From Polaromonas sp. SP1 (GTDB lineage: Bacteria > Pseudomonadota > Gammaproteobacteria > Burkholderiales > Burkholderiaceae_C), in NCBI RefSeq assembly GCF_003711205.1, contig NZ_CP031013.1, forward strand, positions 1,240,001 through 1,304,000: a stretch of 64,000 nucleotides of DNA. Direction: 5' to 3'. Shown here piece by piece: positions 39,636-49,400 of this stretch. The position numbers and the translations under genes were made by a program. The notes under the pieces were generated by a model. It was not told the origin of the DNA. It made no database searches and saw only the letters and a program-made list of their open reading frames with translations. The stretch's first letter is position 1. Each line of letters opens with the position of its first letter.

Positions 39636-40838
39636 ATGTCCGAGCACCATCTGATTCCCCCGCGCGCAGCGCCTGCCCGGCGCCGCAAGATCTTTTCGTG
39701 GCGCAGCAAGCAGGCGCGAGCCATCGTCTACCAGGTGCTGGCCATCAGCCTGATCGTCTTCATGATCTGGCTCCTGGTGAGCAACACCATGGCCAACATG
39801 AAAACCCGCGGCATCCAGAGCGGGTTCGACTTTTTGCTGCAGCCTGCCGGGTTCGACATCGGCGAGGGCTGGCTCAACTACGACTCGATCGATCCCTACT
39901 GGAAGGCTTTCCTGGTGGGGCTGGTCAACACGCTGCGTGTGGCGGTGGTGGGCATTGTGCTGACCACCATCCTCGGCACCCTGCTGGGGATAGGCCGCTT
40001 TTCGCGCAATGCGCTGGTGCGCGGGCTGTGCTACGGCTATGTCGAGATGTTCCGCAACATCCCGGTGCTGCTGCAGCTGCTGATGTGGTACCTGCTTTTT
40101 ACGGAATACCTTCCCGCCATCGACGAAGCGCTGCACATCGGCAGCCTGTTCTACATCAGCAAAAACGGCCTGTCTTACCCCACACCCGTGTGGCAGCTGG
40201 GGCAGACGCTGGCCGTGGTCGGCGCGCTAATCGGGCTGGCGGGCAGCTTTTTTTATGCGCAGCGCGCACGCCGGGCCTTCGACCTGACAGGCCAGCCGCG
40301 CCCGGTGCTGTGGGTGTCGATAGGCCTGGTGGTGGGCGGCGCCCTGGCTGGCTGGCTGGCCGGCGGTGCGCCTTCCGAATGGAACCTGCCCAAACTGACC
40401 GAAGTGCAGGTCGAAGGCGGCGGCGCGCTGAGCCCCGAATACATCGCCGTGCTGCTGGGCCTGGTGCTCTACACCTCGTCCTTTGTGGCCGAAGTTGTGC
40501 GGGCGGGCATTGCCTCGGTGTCGCTGGGCCAGCATGAGGCCAGCGCATCGCTCGGCCTGTCGAGGGGCCATTCGATGCGCCTGGTGGTGTTGCCGCAAGC
40601 GCTGCGCGTGATCATCCCGCCGCTGACCAACCAGTTCCTGAACCTGACCAAGAACTCGTCGCTGGCCGTGGCCGTGGGCTACCCCGACCTGGTATCGATT
40701 GCCAATACCTCGCTCAACCAGACCGGCCGGGCGGTCGAATGCATCGCCATCATCATGCTGATTTACCTGACCACCTCGCTGCTCACCTCGGCGTTGATGA
40801 ACTGGTTCAACAGCCGTGCGGCCATCAAGGAACGCTGA
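39636..40838 (+). CDS. aapQ: General amino-acid ABC transporter permease AapQ
   Basis: This protein has 400 residues from ATG 39636. It has an N-terminal helix near 35-55, then a His/Glu/Gln-type permease domain with a long insertion between helices, as in AapQ/BztB. The C-terminal EAA loop reads HEASASLGLSRGHSMRLVVL followed by PQALRVIIPPL. It pairs with AapM. 86 bases separate it from aapJ. Confidence 0.92.
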   Translation: MSEHHLIPPRAAPARRRKIFSWRSKQARAIVYQVLAISLIVFMIWLLVSNTMANMKTRGIQSGFDFLLQPAGFDIGEGWLNYDSIDPYWKAFLVGLVNTLRVAVVGIVLTTILGTLLGIGRFSRNALVRGLCYGYVEMFRNIPVLLQLLMWYLLFTEYLPAIDEALHIGSLFYISKNGLSYPTPVWQLGQTLAVVGALIGLAGSFFYAQRARRAFDLTGQPRPVLWVSIGLVVGGALAGWLAGGAPSEWNLPKLTEVQVEGGGALSPEYIAVLLGLVLYTSSFVAEVVRAGIASVSLGQHEASASLGLSRGHSMRLVVLPQALRVIIPPLTNQFLNLTKNSSLAVAVGYPDLVSIANTSLNQTGRAVECIAIIMLIYLTTSLLTSALMNWFNSRAAIKER

Positions 40839-40855
40839 TCCGTGAACGCAAACCC

Positions 40856-41959
40856 ATGACCCAGAACTTCACTCCCATTGCGCCCCGCCCGGCGCCCGTC
40901 AAGATGGACGGCGTGGGCCCCTGGTTGCGCAGCAACCTGTTCTCCAGCATCGGCAACGCGGTGGTGTCGCTGGCAGTCCTTGCCATTTTGGTGTGGGCCG
41001 CCACATCGGCCTTTCATTGGGCCGTGCTGAATGCCGTCACGGCCGCCAACGCAGATGCCTGCCAGGCGGCGCGCGGCGTAGGCGCCTGCTGGGGCGTCAT
41101 CAACGAGAAAGCCCGCATCATCCTGCTGGGCCGCTACCCGCAGGGCGAGCACTGGCGCGCCGAGCTGGCGACTTTCCTGTTGCTGGGCCTGGTCGTCGCC
41201 AGCTGCAGCCGCTGGTTCTGGAAGCCCTGGCTGGCGCTGCTGTGGGCGGTGGTGCTCACGGCCTTCTTCACCTTGATGAGCGGCGGCATCCTCGGGCTCA
41301 CCAAAGTGACGACCGACCAGTGGGGTGGCCTGCCGCTGACGGTCATGCTGACGGTGATTTCCATGACGGCCGCCTTCCCCATCGCCGTGGCCGTGGCGCT
41401 GGGCCGGCGCTCCAACATGCCGGCCATCCGGACGCTGTGCGTGATCTACGTCGAGCTGATTCGCGGCGTGCCGCTGATTTCCGTGCTCTTCATGGCCAGC
41501 TTCCTGTTCCCGCTCTTCATGCCGATCGGCAAATCGCCCGATGTGCTGCTGCGCGTCATCGTCGGCATCACGCTTTTTGCCGCGGCCTACATGGCGGAGA
41601 TCGTTCGCGGCGGCCTGCAGTCGCTCTCAAAGGGCCAGACGGAAGCGGCCGCCAGCCTGGGGCTGGGCTACTGGCAAACGCAGATCAAGGTGGTGCTTCC
41701 GCAGGCGCTCGGCACGGTGGTGCCCAGCATCATGAACAACTTCATCTCGCTGTTCAAGGACACCTCCCTGGTCACCATCGTGTCGCTGTATGAGCTAACG
41801 GGCGCGCTGTCGATCGCCGTCGGGTCCGACCCGAACTGGCGGCCGTTCAAGATCGAAGCCTATCTCTTCATTGCCGCCATCTACTTCACCTGCTGCTTTG
41901 CGATGTCGCGCTACAGCCTGTGGATCGAACACCGTCTCGCCGTGGGCAAAGCCCGTTGA
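40856..41959 (+). CDS. aapM: General amino-acid ABC transporter permease AapM
   Basis: This protein has 367 residues from ATG 40856, 17 bases after aapQ. At least eight hydrophobic segments; the EAA loop is TEAAASLGLGYWQTQIKVVL followed by PQALGTVVPSI. The proline-rich N-terminus and extra helices (about 155-205) are typical of AapM/BztC. Confidence 0.92.
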   Translation: MTQNFTPIAPRPAPVKMDGVGPWLRSNLFSSIGNAVVSLAVLAILVWAATSAFHWAVLNAVTAANADACQAARGVGACWGVINEKARIILLGRYPQGEHWRAELATFLLLGLVVASCSRWFWKPWLALLWAVVLTAFFTLMSGGILGLTKVTTDQWGGLPLTVMLTVISMTAAFPIAVAVALGRRSNMPAIRTLCVIYVELIRGVPLISVLFMASFLFPLFMPIGKSPDVLLRVIVGITLFAAAYMAEIVRGGLQSLSKGQTEAAASLGLGYWQTQIKVVLPQALGTVVPSIMNNFISLFKDTSLVTIVSLYELTGALSIAVGSDPNWRPFKIEAYLFIAAIYFTCCFAMSRYSLWIEHRLAVGKAR

Positions 41960-41974
41960 ACAGGAAAACAGAAA

Positions 41975-42718
41975 ATGAGTGAAACCACCATCCGCTTTGA
42001 CAACGTGAACAAGTGGTACGGCAACAATTTCCACGTGCTGCGCGACATCAACCTCGAAGTGAAGCAGGGCGAGCGCCTGGTGATCTGCGGGCCCTCGGGC
42101 TCGGGCAAATCCACCATGATCCGCTGCATCAATGCACTGGAGGACTACCAGGAAGGCACGCTCACCGTGGCGGGCTCCGTGCTGGGCGACGACATCAAGG
42201 CCATCGATGCGGTGCGCCGCCAGGTCGGCATGGTCTTCCAGCAGTTCAACCTGTTCCCGCATTTGACCGTCCTGGAGAACCTGACGCTCTCGCCGACCTG
42301 GGTCGCGGGCCTGTCGAAAAAAGACGCCATCGAACGCGCCATGCACCAGCTTGAGCGCGTCAAGATCGCCGAGCAGGCGCAAAAATACCCGCTGCAGCTT
42401 TCCGGCGGGCAACAGCAACGCGTGGCGATTGCCCGTGCGCTGTGCCTGACCCCCAAGATCATGCTGTTCGATGAGCCCACCTCGGCGCTGGATCCCGAAA
42501 TGATCAAGGAAGTGCTGGACGTGATGATGGAGCTGGCCAACCAGGGCATGACCATGCTGTGCGTGACGCACGAGATGGGCTTTGCCAAGGCGGTCGCAGA
42601 CCGTGTGATCTTCATGGACCAGGGGCAGATCGTCGAAGAAAACACGCCCACCGAGTTCTTCAATCACCCGCAAACCGACCGGGCCAAAGACTTCCTGTCA
42701 AAAATCCTGGGGCACTAA
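41975..42718 (+). CDS. aapP: General amino-acid ABC transporter ATPase AapP
   Basis: This 247-residue protein has Walker [10 protein letters not shown] near residue 39, Q-loop [11 protein letters not shown], signature [15 protein letters not shown] and Walker [14 protein letters not shown], followed by the His of VTHE. It completes the four-gene transporter and drives amino-acid import. 15 bases after aapM. Confidence 0.95.
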   Translation: MSETTIRFDNVNKWYGNNFHVLRDINLEVKQGERLVICGPSGSGKSTMIRCINALEDYQEGTLTVAGSVLGDDIKAIDAVRRQVGMVFQQFNLFPHLTVLENLTLSPTWVAGLSKKDAIERAMHQLERVKIAEQAQKYPLQLSGGQQQRVAIARALCLTPKIMLFDEPTSALDPEMIKEVLDVMMELANQGMTMLCVTHEMGFAKAVADRVIFMDQGQIVEENTPTEFFNHPQTDRAKDFLSKILGH

Positions 42719-42727
42719 ACTACGCTT

Positions 42728-43561
42728 ATGTGTCAACTGTTGGGAATGAATTCGGTCAAACCGGCGGACCTTCGGTTCTCGCTGACCGGGTTCGCTGCAC
42801 GCGGCGGCCTCACCGACCACCATGCGGACGGTTTCGGCATCGGGTTCTTTGAAGACAAGGCCTGCCGCCTGTTTGTCGATGCCCAGCCTGCGGCGACGTC
42901 ACCGGTCGCCGAGATGCTCAAGCAATACGCCATCAAGTCGCGCAATGTGGTGTCGCACATTCGCAAGGCGACGCAGGGCGACCCGATGCGGCTGGAAAAC
43001 TGCCATCCTTTCACGCGCGAGCTGTGGGGCCGTCACTGGCTGTTTGCCCATAACGGCGATTTGATCGACTACCAGCCGGATTCGGCCGGCAACTACCAGC
43101 CGGTGGGCACCACCGACAGCGAGCGCGCCTTCTGCGCGCTGATGGAAGAGCTCAAGCAGATCAGCCCGCGTGAGCCCTGCTCGGCCGACATCGTCTTTGA
43201 GACGCTGTGCTCCATGAGCGAGCGGACGGCGGAGTTTGGCGTCTTCAACTACCTGCTCTCCAATGGGCAGTCACTTTTTGCGCATTGCTCCACGCGGCTG
43301 TGGTACCTGGTGCGGGAATGGCCTTTTTCAAACGCCAGCCTGGTGGATGCCGACCTGAGCATGGACTTTGCACAGACCAACGACCCGGAAGACCGCCTGT
43401 GCGTGGTCGCCACCCAGCCGCTCACGCGCAATGAGAACTGGCAGCAGATGCAGCCGGGGCAATTACTCTGGATCGAGCAGGGCCGCATCGTGCGGCAGGC
43501 GCAGCTTGAGGTGAGCGAAGCTGTCCGGAAAAAGCACGAAGCCAGCCTGGCCTGCGTCTAG
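42728..43561 (+). CDS. Class II glutamine amidotransferase, YafJ type
   Basis: This 277-residue protein has the N-terminal nucleophile cysteine exposed after Met (MCQLLGMN), HADGFGIGFF, SHIRKATQG and FAHNGDL, all signatures of class II amidotransferase (Ntn) folds of the YafJ group. The substrate is unknown. It starts only 9 bases after aapP and may be co-expressed with the transporter. Its TAG overlaps the stop of the convergent gene at 43558 (shared CTAG). Confidence 0.88.
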   Translation: MCQLLGMNSVKPADLRFSLTGFAARGGLTDHHADGFGIGFFEDKACRLFVDAQPAATSPVAEMLKQYAIKSRNVVSHIRKATQGDPMRLENCHPFTRELWGRHWLFAHNGDLIDYQPDSAGNYQPVGTTDSERAFCALMEELKQISPREPCSADIVFETLCSMSERTAEFGVFNYLLSNGQSLFAHCSTRLWYLVREWPFSNASLVDADLSMDFAQTNDPEDRLCVVATQPLTRNENWQQMQPGQLLWIEQGRIVRQAQLEVSEAVRKKHEASLACV

Positions 43562-44553
43562 TCGGCCCCGGCCACCGTCCATTGCGCCACGGAAAAATCG
43601 CGCCGTATCAGGTTTTCGGCCCGTAAAAAGCGCTTCACTTCCTCGATCAACTTGAGCCCCTCGGCCGGATAGGCCGAATCAGGGAACTGCGAGAGCGGAT
43701 AAGAGGCTTTCACTGCCTCGACCGGAAAGCCGCTCGCTTCGGCATGGAAGGCGTAGTACGCCGCACTGTCGCGGCGAATGTCACGCAGCGCCGCAGTGCG
43801 CGCGCGGCCCCAGGCGGCGGGCAGGCCCGGCGTGCCGGCCAGCAGCTGCGGGCCCGCGATGATGACCGAGGTGCCGCGCAGGGTCGGGTGCTTTTCAGCT
43901 TCGTCAATCACCGGGTAGCCGCGCGACGCCAGCAGCGGGCCGGTGTTGATGGGCGCGGCAAAGGCCGCCACGGCGCCGCGCTCCAGCGCGGGCTCGCCGT
44001 CACGCGGCAGCATGTGCACCACCTTGACGGATTTGAGCAAGCCCGCTTCCTTGAGCAGGCCGAGCACATAGCGATGCATGTAGGAGCCGAGGGCAACGCC
44101 GACGGTTTTTCTCTCCAGCTCCTTGACCGTTTTGACGCCGCCGCGCGGTGTGAGCAGCCAGACGTTCATGCCCACATTGTCAAAACCCAGCAAGCGCCCT
44201 TCAAACCCCTGGGCCCGGGCCACGACGGCTGGCGTATCACCGTAAATGCCGACATCAAGGTTGCCGGAGACAAAGGCTTCGTTGAGGTCCGGCCCGTTGG
44301 GAAACACGCGTGTCACCACGTCGCTAAAACCCAGCGGCGCCAGTTCGCGTTGCAACTGGCCCTGCTGCAGCGCCCAGCCTGTGGCCGAGGCCGGTTTTTT
44401 ACCGGGGCCGATAAAGCCGAGGCGCAGTGGCCGCGAAGGCGCGCCGCCCTGGGCACGGCTTAAACCCGGCAAGGCGAGTGAAGCCGCAGCCGCGATCGCG
44501 GCGTTCAGAAGTTTGCGGCGTTGTGTGGTGCGTGGAAATGTCAAATCAGTCAT
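43558..44553 (-). CDS. Periplasmic ABC substrate-binding protein, sulfonate/taurine (SsuA/TauA-like) type
   Basis: This 331-residue protein has a basic N-terminus with an RR pair (TQRRKLLNAA) and an exported signal ending near GLSRA, possibly twin-arginine. The mature protein has the SsuA/TauA-like layout (LNEAFVSGNLDVGIYGDTPA, GLKTVKEL-like VKTVKELERKTVGVALGS). It is the third gene of a leftward unit after a flavoprotein and a ferredoxin, with no permease or ATPase gene alongside. This suggests uptake or sensing of the compound that the redox pair acts on. Confidence 0.75.
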   Translation of the reverse strand: MTDLTFPRTTQRRKLLNAAIAAAASLALPGLSRAQGGAPSRPLRLGFIGPGKKPASATGWALQQGQLQRELAPLGFSDVVTRVFPNGPDLNEAFVSGNLDVGIYGDTPAVVARAQGFEGRLLGFDNVGMNVWLLTPRGGVKTVKELERKTVGVALGSYMHRYVLGLLKEAGLLKSVKVVHMLPRDGEPALERGAVAAFAAPINTGPLLASRGYPVIDEAEKHPTLRGTSVIIAGPQLLAGTPGLPAAWGRARTAALRDIRRDSAAYYAFHAEASGFPVEAVKASYPLSQFPDSAYPAEGLKLIEEVKRFLRAENLIRRDFSVAQWTVAGAD

Positions 44554-44571
44554 GTCGGATCGGTTGGCGCA

Positions 44572-44901
44572 TCAGTGCGCCCGTTGTAGAAGTTCGTAAC
44601 TCGCGTCGGCTACTGCAGTGGAGCGCCGCCCCTTGCCCCAGCCGATGGCGCTGCGGTAGCTGCCCATCAGGGCCTGCGTGCCGGCGGCATGTTCATTGAC
44701 TGTGGCGGCATGGTCGGCAATGGGCGCGACGTAGAGCGCGTCCTCGGGGCAGTACAGCTCGCACATAAAGCAGGTCTGGCAGTCGTCCTGGCGCGCGATC
44801 ACCGGCGGGCCGCCGGGCACGATGTCAAACACATTGGTGGGGCAGGCATGCACGCAGATGTTGCAGGCGGTGCAACGGGTGGCGCTGACGATTTCAATCA
44901 T
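44572..44901 (-). CDS. 2[4Fe-4S] ferredoxin-type subunit
   Basis: This 109-residue protein has two cluster motifs, CTACNICVHACP (residue 11 on) and CQTCFMCELYCP (residue 41 on), each CxxCxxCxxxCP, with a 45-residue tail after them. The ATG overlaps the flavoprotein stop by 4 bases, so it is probably its electron partner. The layout resembles the small subunit of adenylylsulfate reductase-like pairs, but there is no further support for that. Confidence 0.85.
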   Translation of the reverse strand: MIEIVSATRCTACNICVHACPTNVFDIVPGGPPVIARQDDCQTCFMCELYCPEDALYVAPIADHAATVNEHAAGTQALMGSYRSAIGWGKGRRSTAVADASYELLQRAH

Positions 44902-46550
44902 GCGGTGACCCCGGAAGAAGTTGGCGCTGCGTGCCCCGACGGCACGCTGTCCACCGCCTGCCGGCGCACCCAGACTTCGTCCAGCCCGCCGCTGACAAGA
45001 CGGTGCCTCTGGAGCGGATCGCTTGCGGTGTGCTCTTTGCGCCTGTGCATGCCGCGTGTTTCGGTGCGCTGCAAGGCGCTGCGGTACATCCAGCGCGAGG
45101 TGGCCAGCATGGCCGCCGCTTCGCGGGCGCGCACCGCCTCTTGCGCGTTGGCCGCCGGTGCGCCTGCGCGCAGGCGGTGCCAGAGGGCATCGAGCCGCTG
45201 CAGCGAGTCTTCCAGCAGGTCGCCGCGCCGGTACCAGTTGCGCTCATACGGAAACACCTCGGCCTGCACGGCACGTATCACCTCGGCGCTGCCCGGCGCG
45301 TGGCTGCCTTTGCCCTGCAAGGCGACGCCGCCTGCGCGCAGGGCCACACGTTGTGCGGTGCTTCGCGCGCCACGGCCGAAATCCGCCGCGCCCGCACCGG
45401 CCCAGAAGCCCGACGACAAAGCCCAGGCCGCGTTGTGGCTGCCGCCGCCGGTAAAGCCGCCGCAGATTAACTCGCGTGTGGCGGCATCGCCGGCGGCATA
45501 CAGGCCGGGCACGGAGGTCGCGCAGCTTTCGTTCACGACGTGCAGTCCACCAGTGCCGCGCACGGTTCCTTCAAGCCGCAAGGTCACGGGGAAGTGTTGC
45601 GTGAAGGGGTCTATGCCCTGCCGGTCGAACGACACAAAGAAGTTGGGCTGGGCGGTGCGCATCCAGGCGCGGATGTCGGCATCGGCACGGTCCAGGCAGG
45701 CGTAGACAGGTTGCGTCTGCAAGGTCTGCGCGATCACGCTGCGCCCGCGCGAAGAGCCCGCACCTTCAATGGGCGAGCCATCCTGGTAGTAGAAAGTCGC
45801 CCAGTTGTAAAACAGCGATTTGGTGACCGATGAGAACGCCGGACCCAGGCCGTAGGCATTGGAAAACTCCATGCCCGACAACTCGGCGCCGACTTCGGCC
45901 GCCATCAGGTGGCCGTCGCCCGTGAGCACATTGCAGCCCAGGGCGCGGCTCAGGAAGGCGCAGCCGCCTGTGGCGATGACCACCGCGCCCGCGCGTGCCA
46001 CCCAGGTCTCTCCGCTTTGCCGGTTGACGCCGGTGGCGCCGCACACCGTACCGCTGTCATCGACCAGCAACTCCAGCGCGGGGCTGTGGTCGATGATGCG
46101 GGCACCGGCCGCCTTGACCTGCTTGCGCATCAGGCGCATGTATTCGGGGCCTTGCAGCGAGGTGCGGCGCAGTTGCCCGTCGGCGTCGACCGGGAATGGG
46201 TAGCCCCATTCGGTCAGCAAATCGACGTTGGCCCAGGTTTGCGCCAGCACGCGGTCCATCCAGGCGTGCTCTGCCAGATGCCCGCCCATCGCGAGACGGC
46301 TGGCCTTGGCCTCTTCACGCGCCGCGCCATCGGGCGAGACATGCCAGAGCCCGGTGCCCGACGGCGCGGTCGCACCCGACGTGCCGCAATGGCCCTTGTC
46401 GGCCAGCAGCACCGACGCCCCCGTTGCCGCCGCGCTGATGGCCGCCCAGGCGCCGGCGGGCCCGCCGCCAATCACCAACACATCCACCTCGTGCCGCACA
46501 GCGCCTGCCGCGCTCGACAGCTGCTGCAAATCCCAATCCCGTGTTCCCAT
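44898..46550 (-). CDS. FAD-dependent oxidoreductase, fumarate-reductase/AprA-like
   Basis: This protein has 550 residues from ATG 46550, preceded by GGAG. The Rossmann motif VLVIGGGPAGAWAAISAAAT begins near residue 25; GTSGATAPSGTGLW is the FAD-binding loop of the succinate dehydrogenase/fumarate reductase flavoprotein family, and the C-terminal GGFTGGGSHNAAWALSSGF closes the FAD site. It is co-translated with the ferredoxin. With the sulfonate-type receptor downstream, a role in reduction or oxidation of an organosulfur compound is plausible but unproven. Confidence 0.8.
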   Translation of the reverse strand: MGTRDWDLQQLSSAAGAVRHEVDVLVIGGGPAGAWAAISAAATGASVLLADKGHCGTSGATAPSGTGLWHVSPDGAAREEAKASRLAMGGHLAEHAWMDRVLAQTWANVDLLTEWGYPFPVDADGQLRRTSLQGPEYMRLMRKQVKAAGARIIDHSPALELLVDDSGTVCGATGVNRQSGETWVARAGAVVIATGGCAFLSRALGCNVLTGDGHLMAAEVGAELSGMEFSNAYGLGPAFSSVTKSLFYNWATFYYQDGSPIEGAGSSRGRSVIAQTLQTQPVYACLDRADADIRAWMRTAQPNFFVSFDRQGIDPFTQHFPVTLRLEGTVRGTGGLHVVNESCATSVPGLYAAGDAATRELICGGFTGGGSHNAAWALSSGFWAGAGAADFGRGARSTAQRVALRAGGVALQGKGSHAPGSAEVIRAVQAEVFPYERNWYRRGDLLEDSLQRLDALWHRLRAGAPAANAQEAVRAREAAAMLATSRWMYRSALQRTETRGMHRRKEHTASDPLQRHRLVSGGLDEVWVRRQAVDSVPSGHAAPTSSGVTA

Positions 46551-46693
46551 CAACTGCTCCTGAAGTTCCACATCGGCAGCAACGCTGATGAACAGCGCAG
46601 ACGCCAAGGGCAACTCTAGGCAGGCAGGACCCGTTTGCGAACGAAGCTTTCCGGTTAAGGATAGTTGGAAATGATTGGTGCCCGGAAGGAGAT

Positions 46694-46751
46694 TGCTATT
46701 GTTTTGATAGCTAATTGCCCAGACAGCGATTGGGCTACAGGCATTTTTTCA
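46694..46751 (+). repeat. Interspersed repeat, AT-core type
   Basis: GCTATTGTTTTGATAGC, then GGGCTACAGGCATTTTTTC. It lies between the flavoprotein gene (upstream side) and the end of the AAA ATPase gene. Confidence 0.65.
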
Positions 46752-46773
46752 TAAATAACGCAGGCAGGATGCG

Positions 46774-49137
46774 CTACTGCAGAAAGCCCATGTTGCGCCC
46801 TTCGCGCACCTCGGGCTTGATGCGGTGCTCGGCCTCCAGTTGCGACAGGAACTCCTCGACCGAGAACTCCGCCGCCAGGATGTCGACCTGGCGCTTGACC
46901 GCCGCGAAGTCGCCGGGGCACAGTTGCGTGAGCTTGCCCAGCCGCTCGCTGACGGCGCCGGTCAGCAGGCCGGCATCACCGGCCAGGGCCTCGACCACAA
47001 ACATGGCCTCGCGCTGCTCAGGCGTCAGGGGCATGAACTTGATCTTGAACGTGAAGCGCCGCAGCGCCGCCTGGTCCAGGCTTTCGAGCAGGTTGGTGGT
47101 GCAGATGAAGATGCCGTTGTGGCGCTCCATGCCTTGCAGCATTTCGTTGACCTCGGTCACCTCGTACGTGCGCTGGGCGCCGCGCCTGTCCTGCAAAAAA
47201 CTGTCGGCTTCGTCCAGCAGCAGCACGGCTTTCTCGGCCTCGGCTTCGCGGAACATCGCCGCCATGTTCTGCTCGGTCTCGCCGACATACTTGCTCATCA
47301 GGTCGCTCGCCTGCTTGATGATGAGGGGCTGGTCCAGCGATTTGGCGATGTGCTCGGCGAGCGCGGTCTTGCCGGTGCCGGGCGGGCCGTAGAAACACAG
47401 GCTGCCGTGGCCGCGGCTTTTGAGCGCCTCCACGATGCGCTGCACTTCAAAGCGCGACTCGACATTGAGCATGGACAGGTCATAGGTCGTGACATTGCGC
47501 CGGCCGGCTGTTTCTGATTTGTTGCCCAGCGCGACGTCGGCATTCTTGAGCTGCCGCTCAATCAGCGACTCCATCAGCAATGGCCTGCCACCGGCGAGGA
47601 TGGTCTTCATGCCTTCGCTGTCTATCTGCACGTCCATCTTGTCTTCGGGCGCGCTGGCCAGGCGGGCAAAGCGCACGGCGGTGCGTATCTGCGCGGGCGT
47701 CAGGCCTTTGCGTGCCGTGAGTTTGGCCACAAACGCATCGCTCACCTGCACGCCCTCCAGCGTCTTGCGGACCACGCCCTCGCGTGCACCGGGTGGCGGC
47801 GATCGCAGCTCCAGGTGGTAGGCAAAGCGGCGGCGAAAGGCCGGGTCGATTTGCTCGATACGGTTGGTCACCCAGAGCGTCGGCACGGTGTTCGACTCGA
47901 GGATCTGGTTGACCCAGGCCTTGCCGCTGACCGAGCCGCTGGCCGGCACCGGCAGTTGCTCGGATCGCGCCATCAGCTGCGCGGCTTCGCTGGAGATCGG
48001 CGGGAACACGTCTTCCACTTCATCGAACAGCAGGGCCGAGTGTGTGCTGCCCTTGAGGAACACCTGGGCGATCTGCAGCGAGCGGTAGCGGTCGCGCCCG
48101 CTGAGCGAGTTGCCGTCGCGGTCTGCGTATTCGACTTCAAACAGGTCCAGCCCCGCGGCTTGCGAAACCACCTTGGCCAGCTCGGTCTTGCCGGTGCCGG
48201 GTGGGCCATAAAGCAGCACATTGACGCCCTGCTCCTTGCTGGCCACGGCATTGCGCAGCAGCGACACCAGCACTTGCGCGTCCTCCTGCACAAAAGCGAA
48301 GTCGGCCAGGCCCAGCGTGCTGTGCGCAGCGGGCCGGGTGAAGACCGCCATCAGTTCGTTCTGGTCGCGGTACTCACGCATCAGCACGGGCGGCAGTTTT
48401 TCGCTGACCTTCATCAGGTCGGCAAGGTCGGTGATGTTGTGTTCGGAGATCAGGTTCTCGACCATGCCGATGCGCTCCAGGCGCGAACCGGCGCGCAGCG
48501 CTTCGGCGACTTCAGGCGCCTTGACGCCGGCGACATCTGCGATGGCGGCGTAAGCTTCCGGGGCATTGCTGACCTTGAACTCGACCAGCAAGGAGCGCAA
48601 ATCACGCTGGTAGCGCGCGAGCGTGCCGTAGAGCAGCAAGGCGCGCTCGGCCCGGTTGAGCTGCAACAGGTTGGCCAGCGCGTCGATGTTTTTTTCGACC
48701 AGCGTGGATTGCTTCTTGAGCGCGTGCGTGAGCCACTCGCCGGTGGCGGCCAGCACCGAGAGCAGGTCCTTGGGCTGGTCCTTGGCGTGCTCGTCGAGGT
48801 AGAAGAACAGCGTGCCTTCTTCATACGGGCCGCGCCAGGCGCCGTGGCGCGCCATGAACTCGGCGTCGGAGAGGCTTTCATGGCCGCGCCAGAATTCGTT
48901 GTCCTTGCAGCGGCGCCCCAGGAACTCGCGCAGCCGCTGCAACGCGGGCAGCGGCCAGACCAGGTGCCGGCCCGAGAGCGACAAAAGGCTGTTGAGGTCG
49001 CGCCGTACGTTGAACTTGGCGCCTTGCCGGGCGGCCAGCGTGAGCACGAAGTGCGAGCACATCAGGTCCAGCACCGGCGCTTCTTTCAGCCCGGGGGACA
49101 GCAGCGACTGCTGCTCGCTAACGGAACGCTTGCTCAT
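46774..49137 (-). CDS. Double AAA+ ATPase
   Basis: This protein has 787 residues from ATG 49137, preceded by AGGGAGG; a longer frame without support was discarded. A helical N-terminal region (about 300 residues) is followed by two AAA modules: Walker A LYGPPGTGKTELAK near residue 311 with LLFDEVEDVFPP near 369, and FYGPPGTGKTALAEH near 584 with VLLLDEADSFLQDR near 640. The first module has an EV instead of EA in its Walker B. No known partner is nearby; function unknown. It faces the threonine dehydratase gene across 263 bases. Confidence 0.8.
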   Translation of the reverse strand: MSKRSVSEQQSLLSPGLKEAPVLDLMCSHFVLTLAARQGAKFNVRRDLNSLLSLSGRHLVWPLPALQRLREFLGRRCKDNEFWRGHESLSDAEFMARHGAWRGPYEEGTLFFYLDEHAKDQPKDLLSVLAATGEWLTHALKKQSTLVEKNIDALANLLQLNRAERALLLYGTLARYQRDLRSLLVEFKVSNAPEAYAAIADVAGVKAPEVAEALRAGSRLERIGMVENLISEHNITDLADLMKVSEKLPPVLMREYRDQNELMAVFTRPAAHSTLGLADFAFVQEDAQVLVSLLRNAVASKEQGVNVLLYGPPGTGKTELAKVVSQAAGLDLFEVEYADRDGNSLSGRDRYRSLQIAQVFLKGSTHSALLFDEVEDVFPPISSEAAQLMARSEQLPVPASGSVSGKAWVNQILESNTVPTLWVTNRIEQIDPAFRRRFAYHLELRSPPPGAREGVVRKTLEGVQVSDAFVAKLTARKGLTPAQIRTAVRFARLASAPEDKMDVQIDSEGMKTILAGGRPLLMESLIERQLKNADVALGNKSETAGRRNVTTYDLSMLNVESRFEVQRIVEALKSRGHGSLCFYGPPGTGKTALAEHIAKSLDQPLIIKQASDLMSKYVGETEQNMAAMFREAEAEKAVLLLDEADSFLQDRRGAQRTYEVTEVNEMLQGMERHNGIFICTTNLLESLDQAALRRFTFKIKFMPLTPEQREAMFVVEALAGDAGLLTGAVSERLGKLTQLCPGDFAAVKRQVDILAAEFSVEEFLSQLEAEHRIKPEVREGRNMGFLQ

Positions 49138-49400
49138 GGACAAACCTCCCTTGTGCACCTGCACCGCTGGTTGACATGCCTGTAGACCCCGCTTGACCTT
49201 GCCTGACCGTCTGTGTGCTTCATGAAGACTATGAGCACCGGAGATACCGTCTGGTTCAATGAGACTCCACCATAACGCAGCTTGAAGCATCATGGAAGAC
49301 ACTACTTCAACGCTGCCGTGTGAAATGCACCACAGAATCAAGCCCGAACGCGCTGAAAATTGACCCCGCACAATCCCCGTATTCGCCCCAGAGGAATCTC

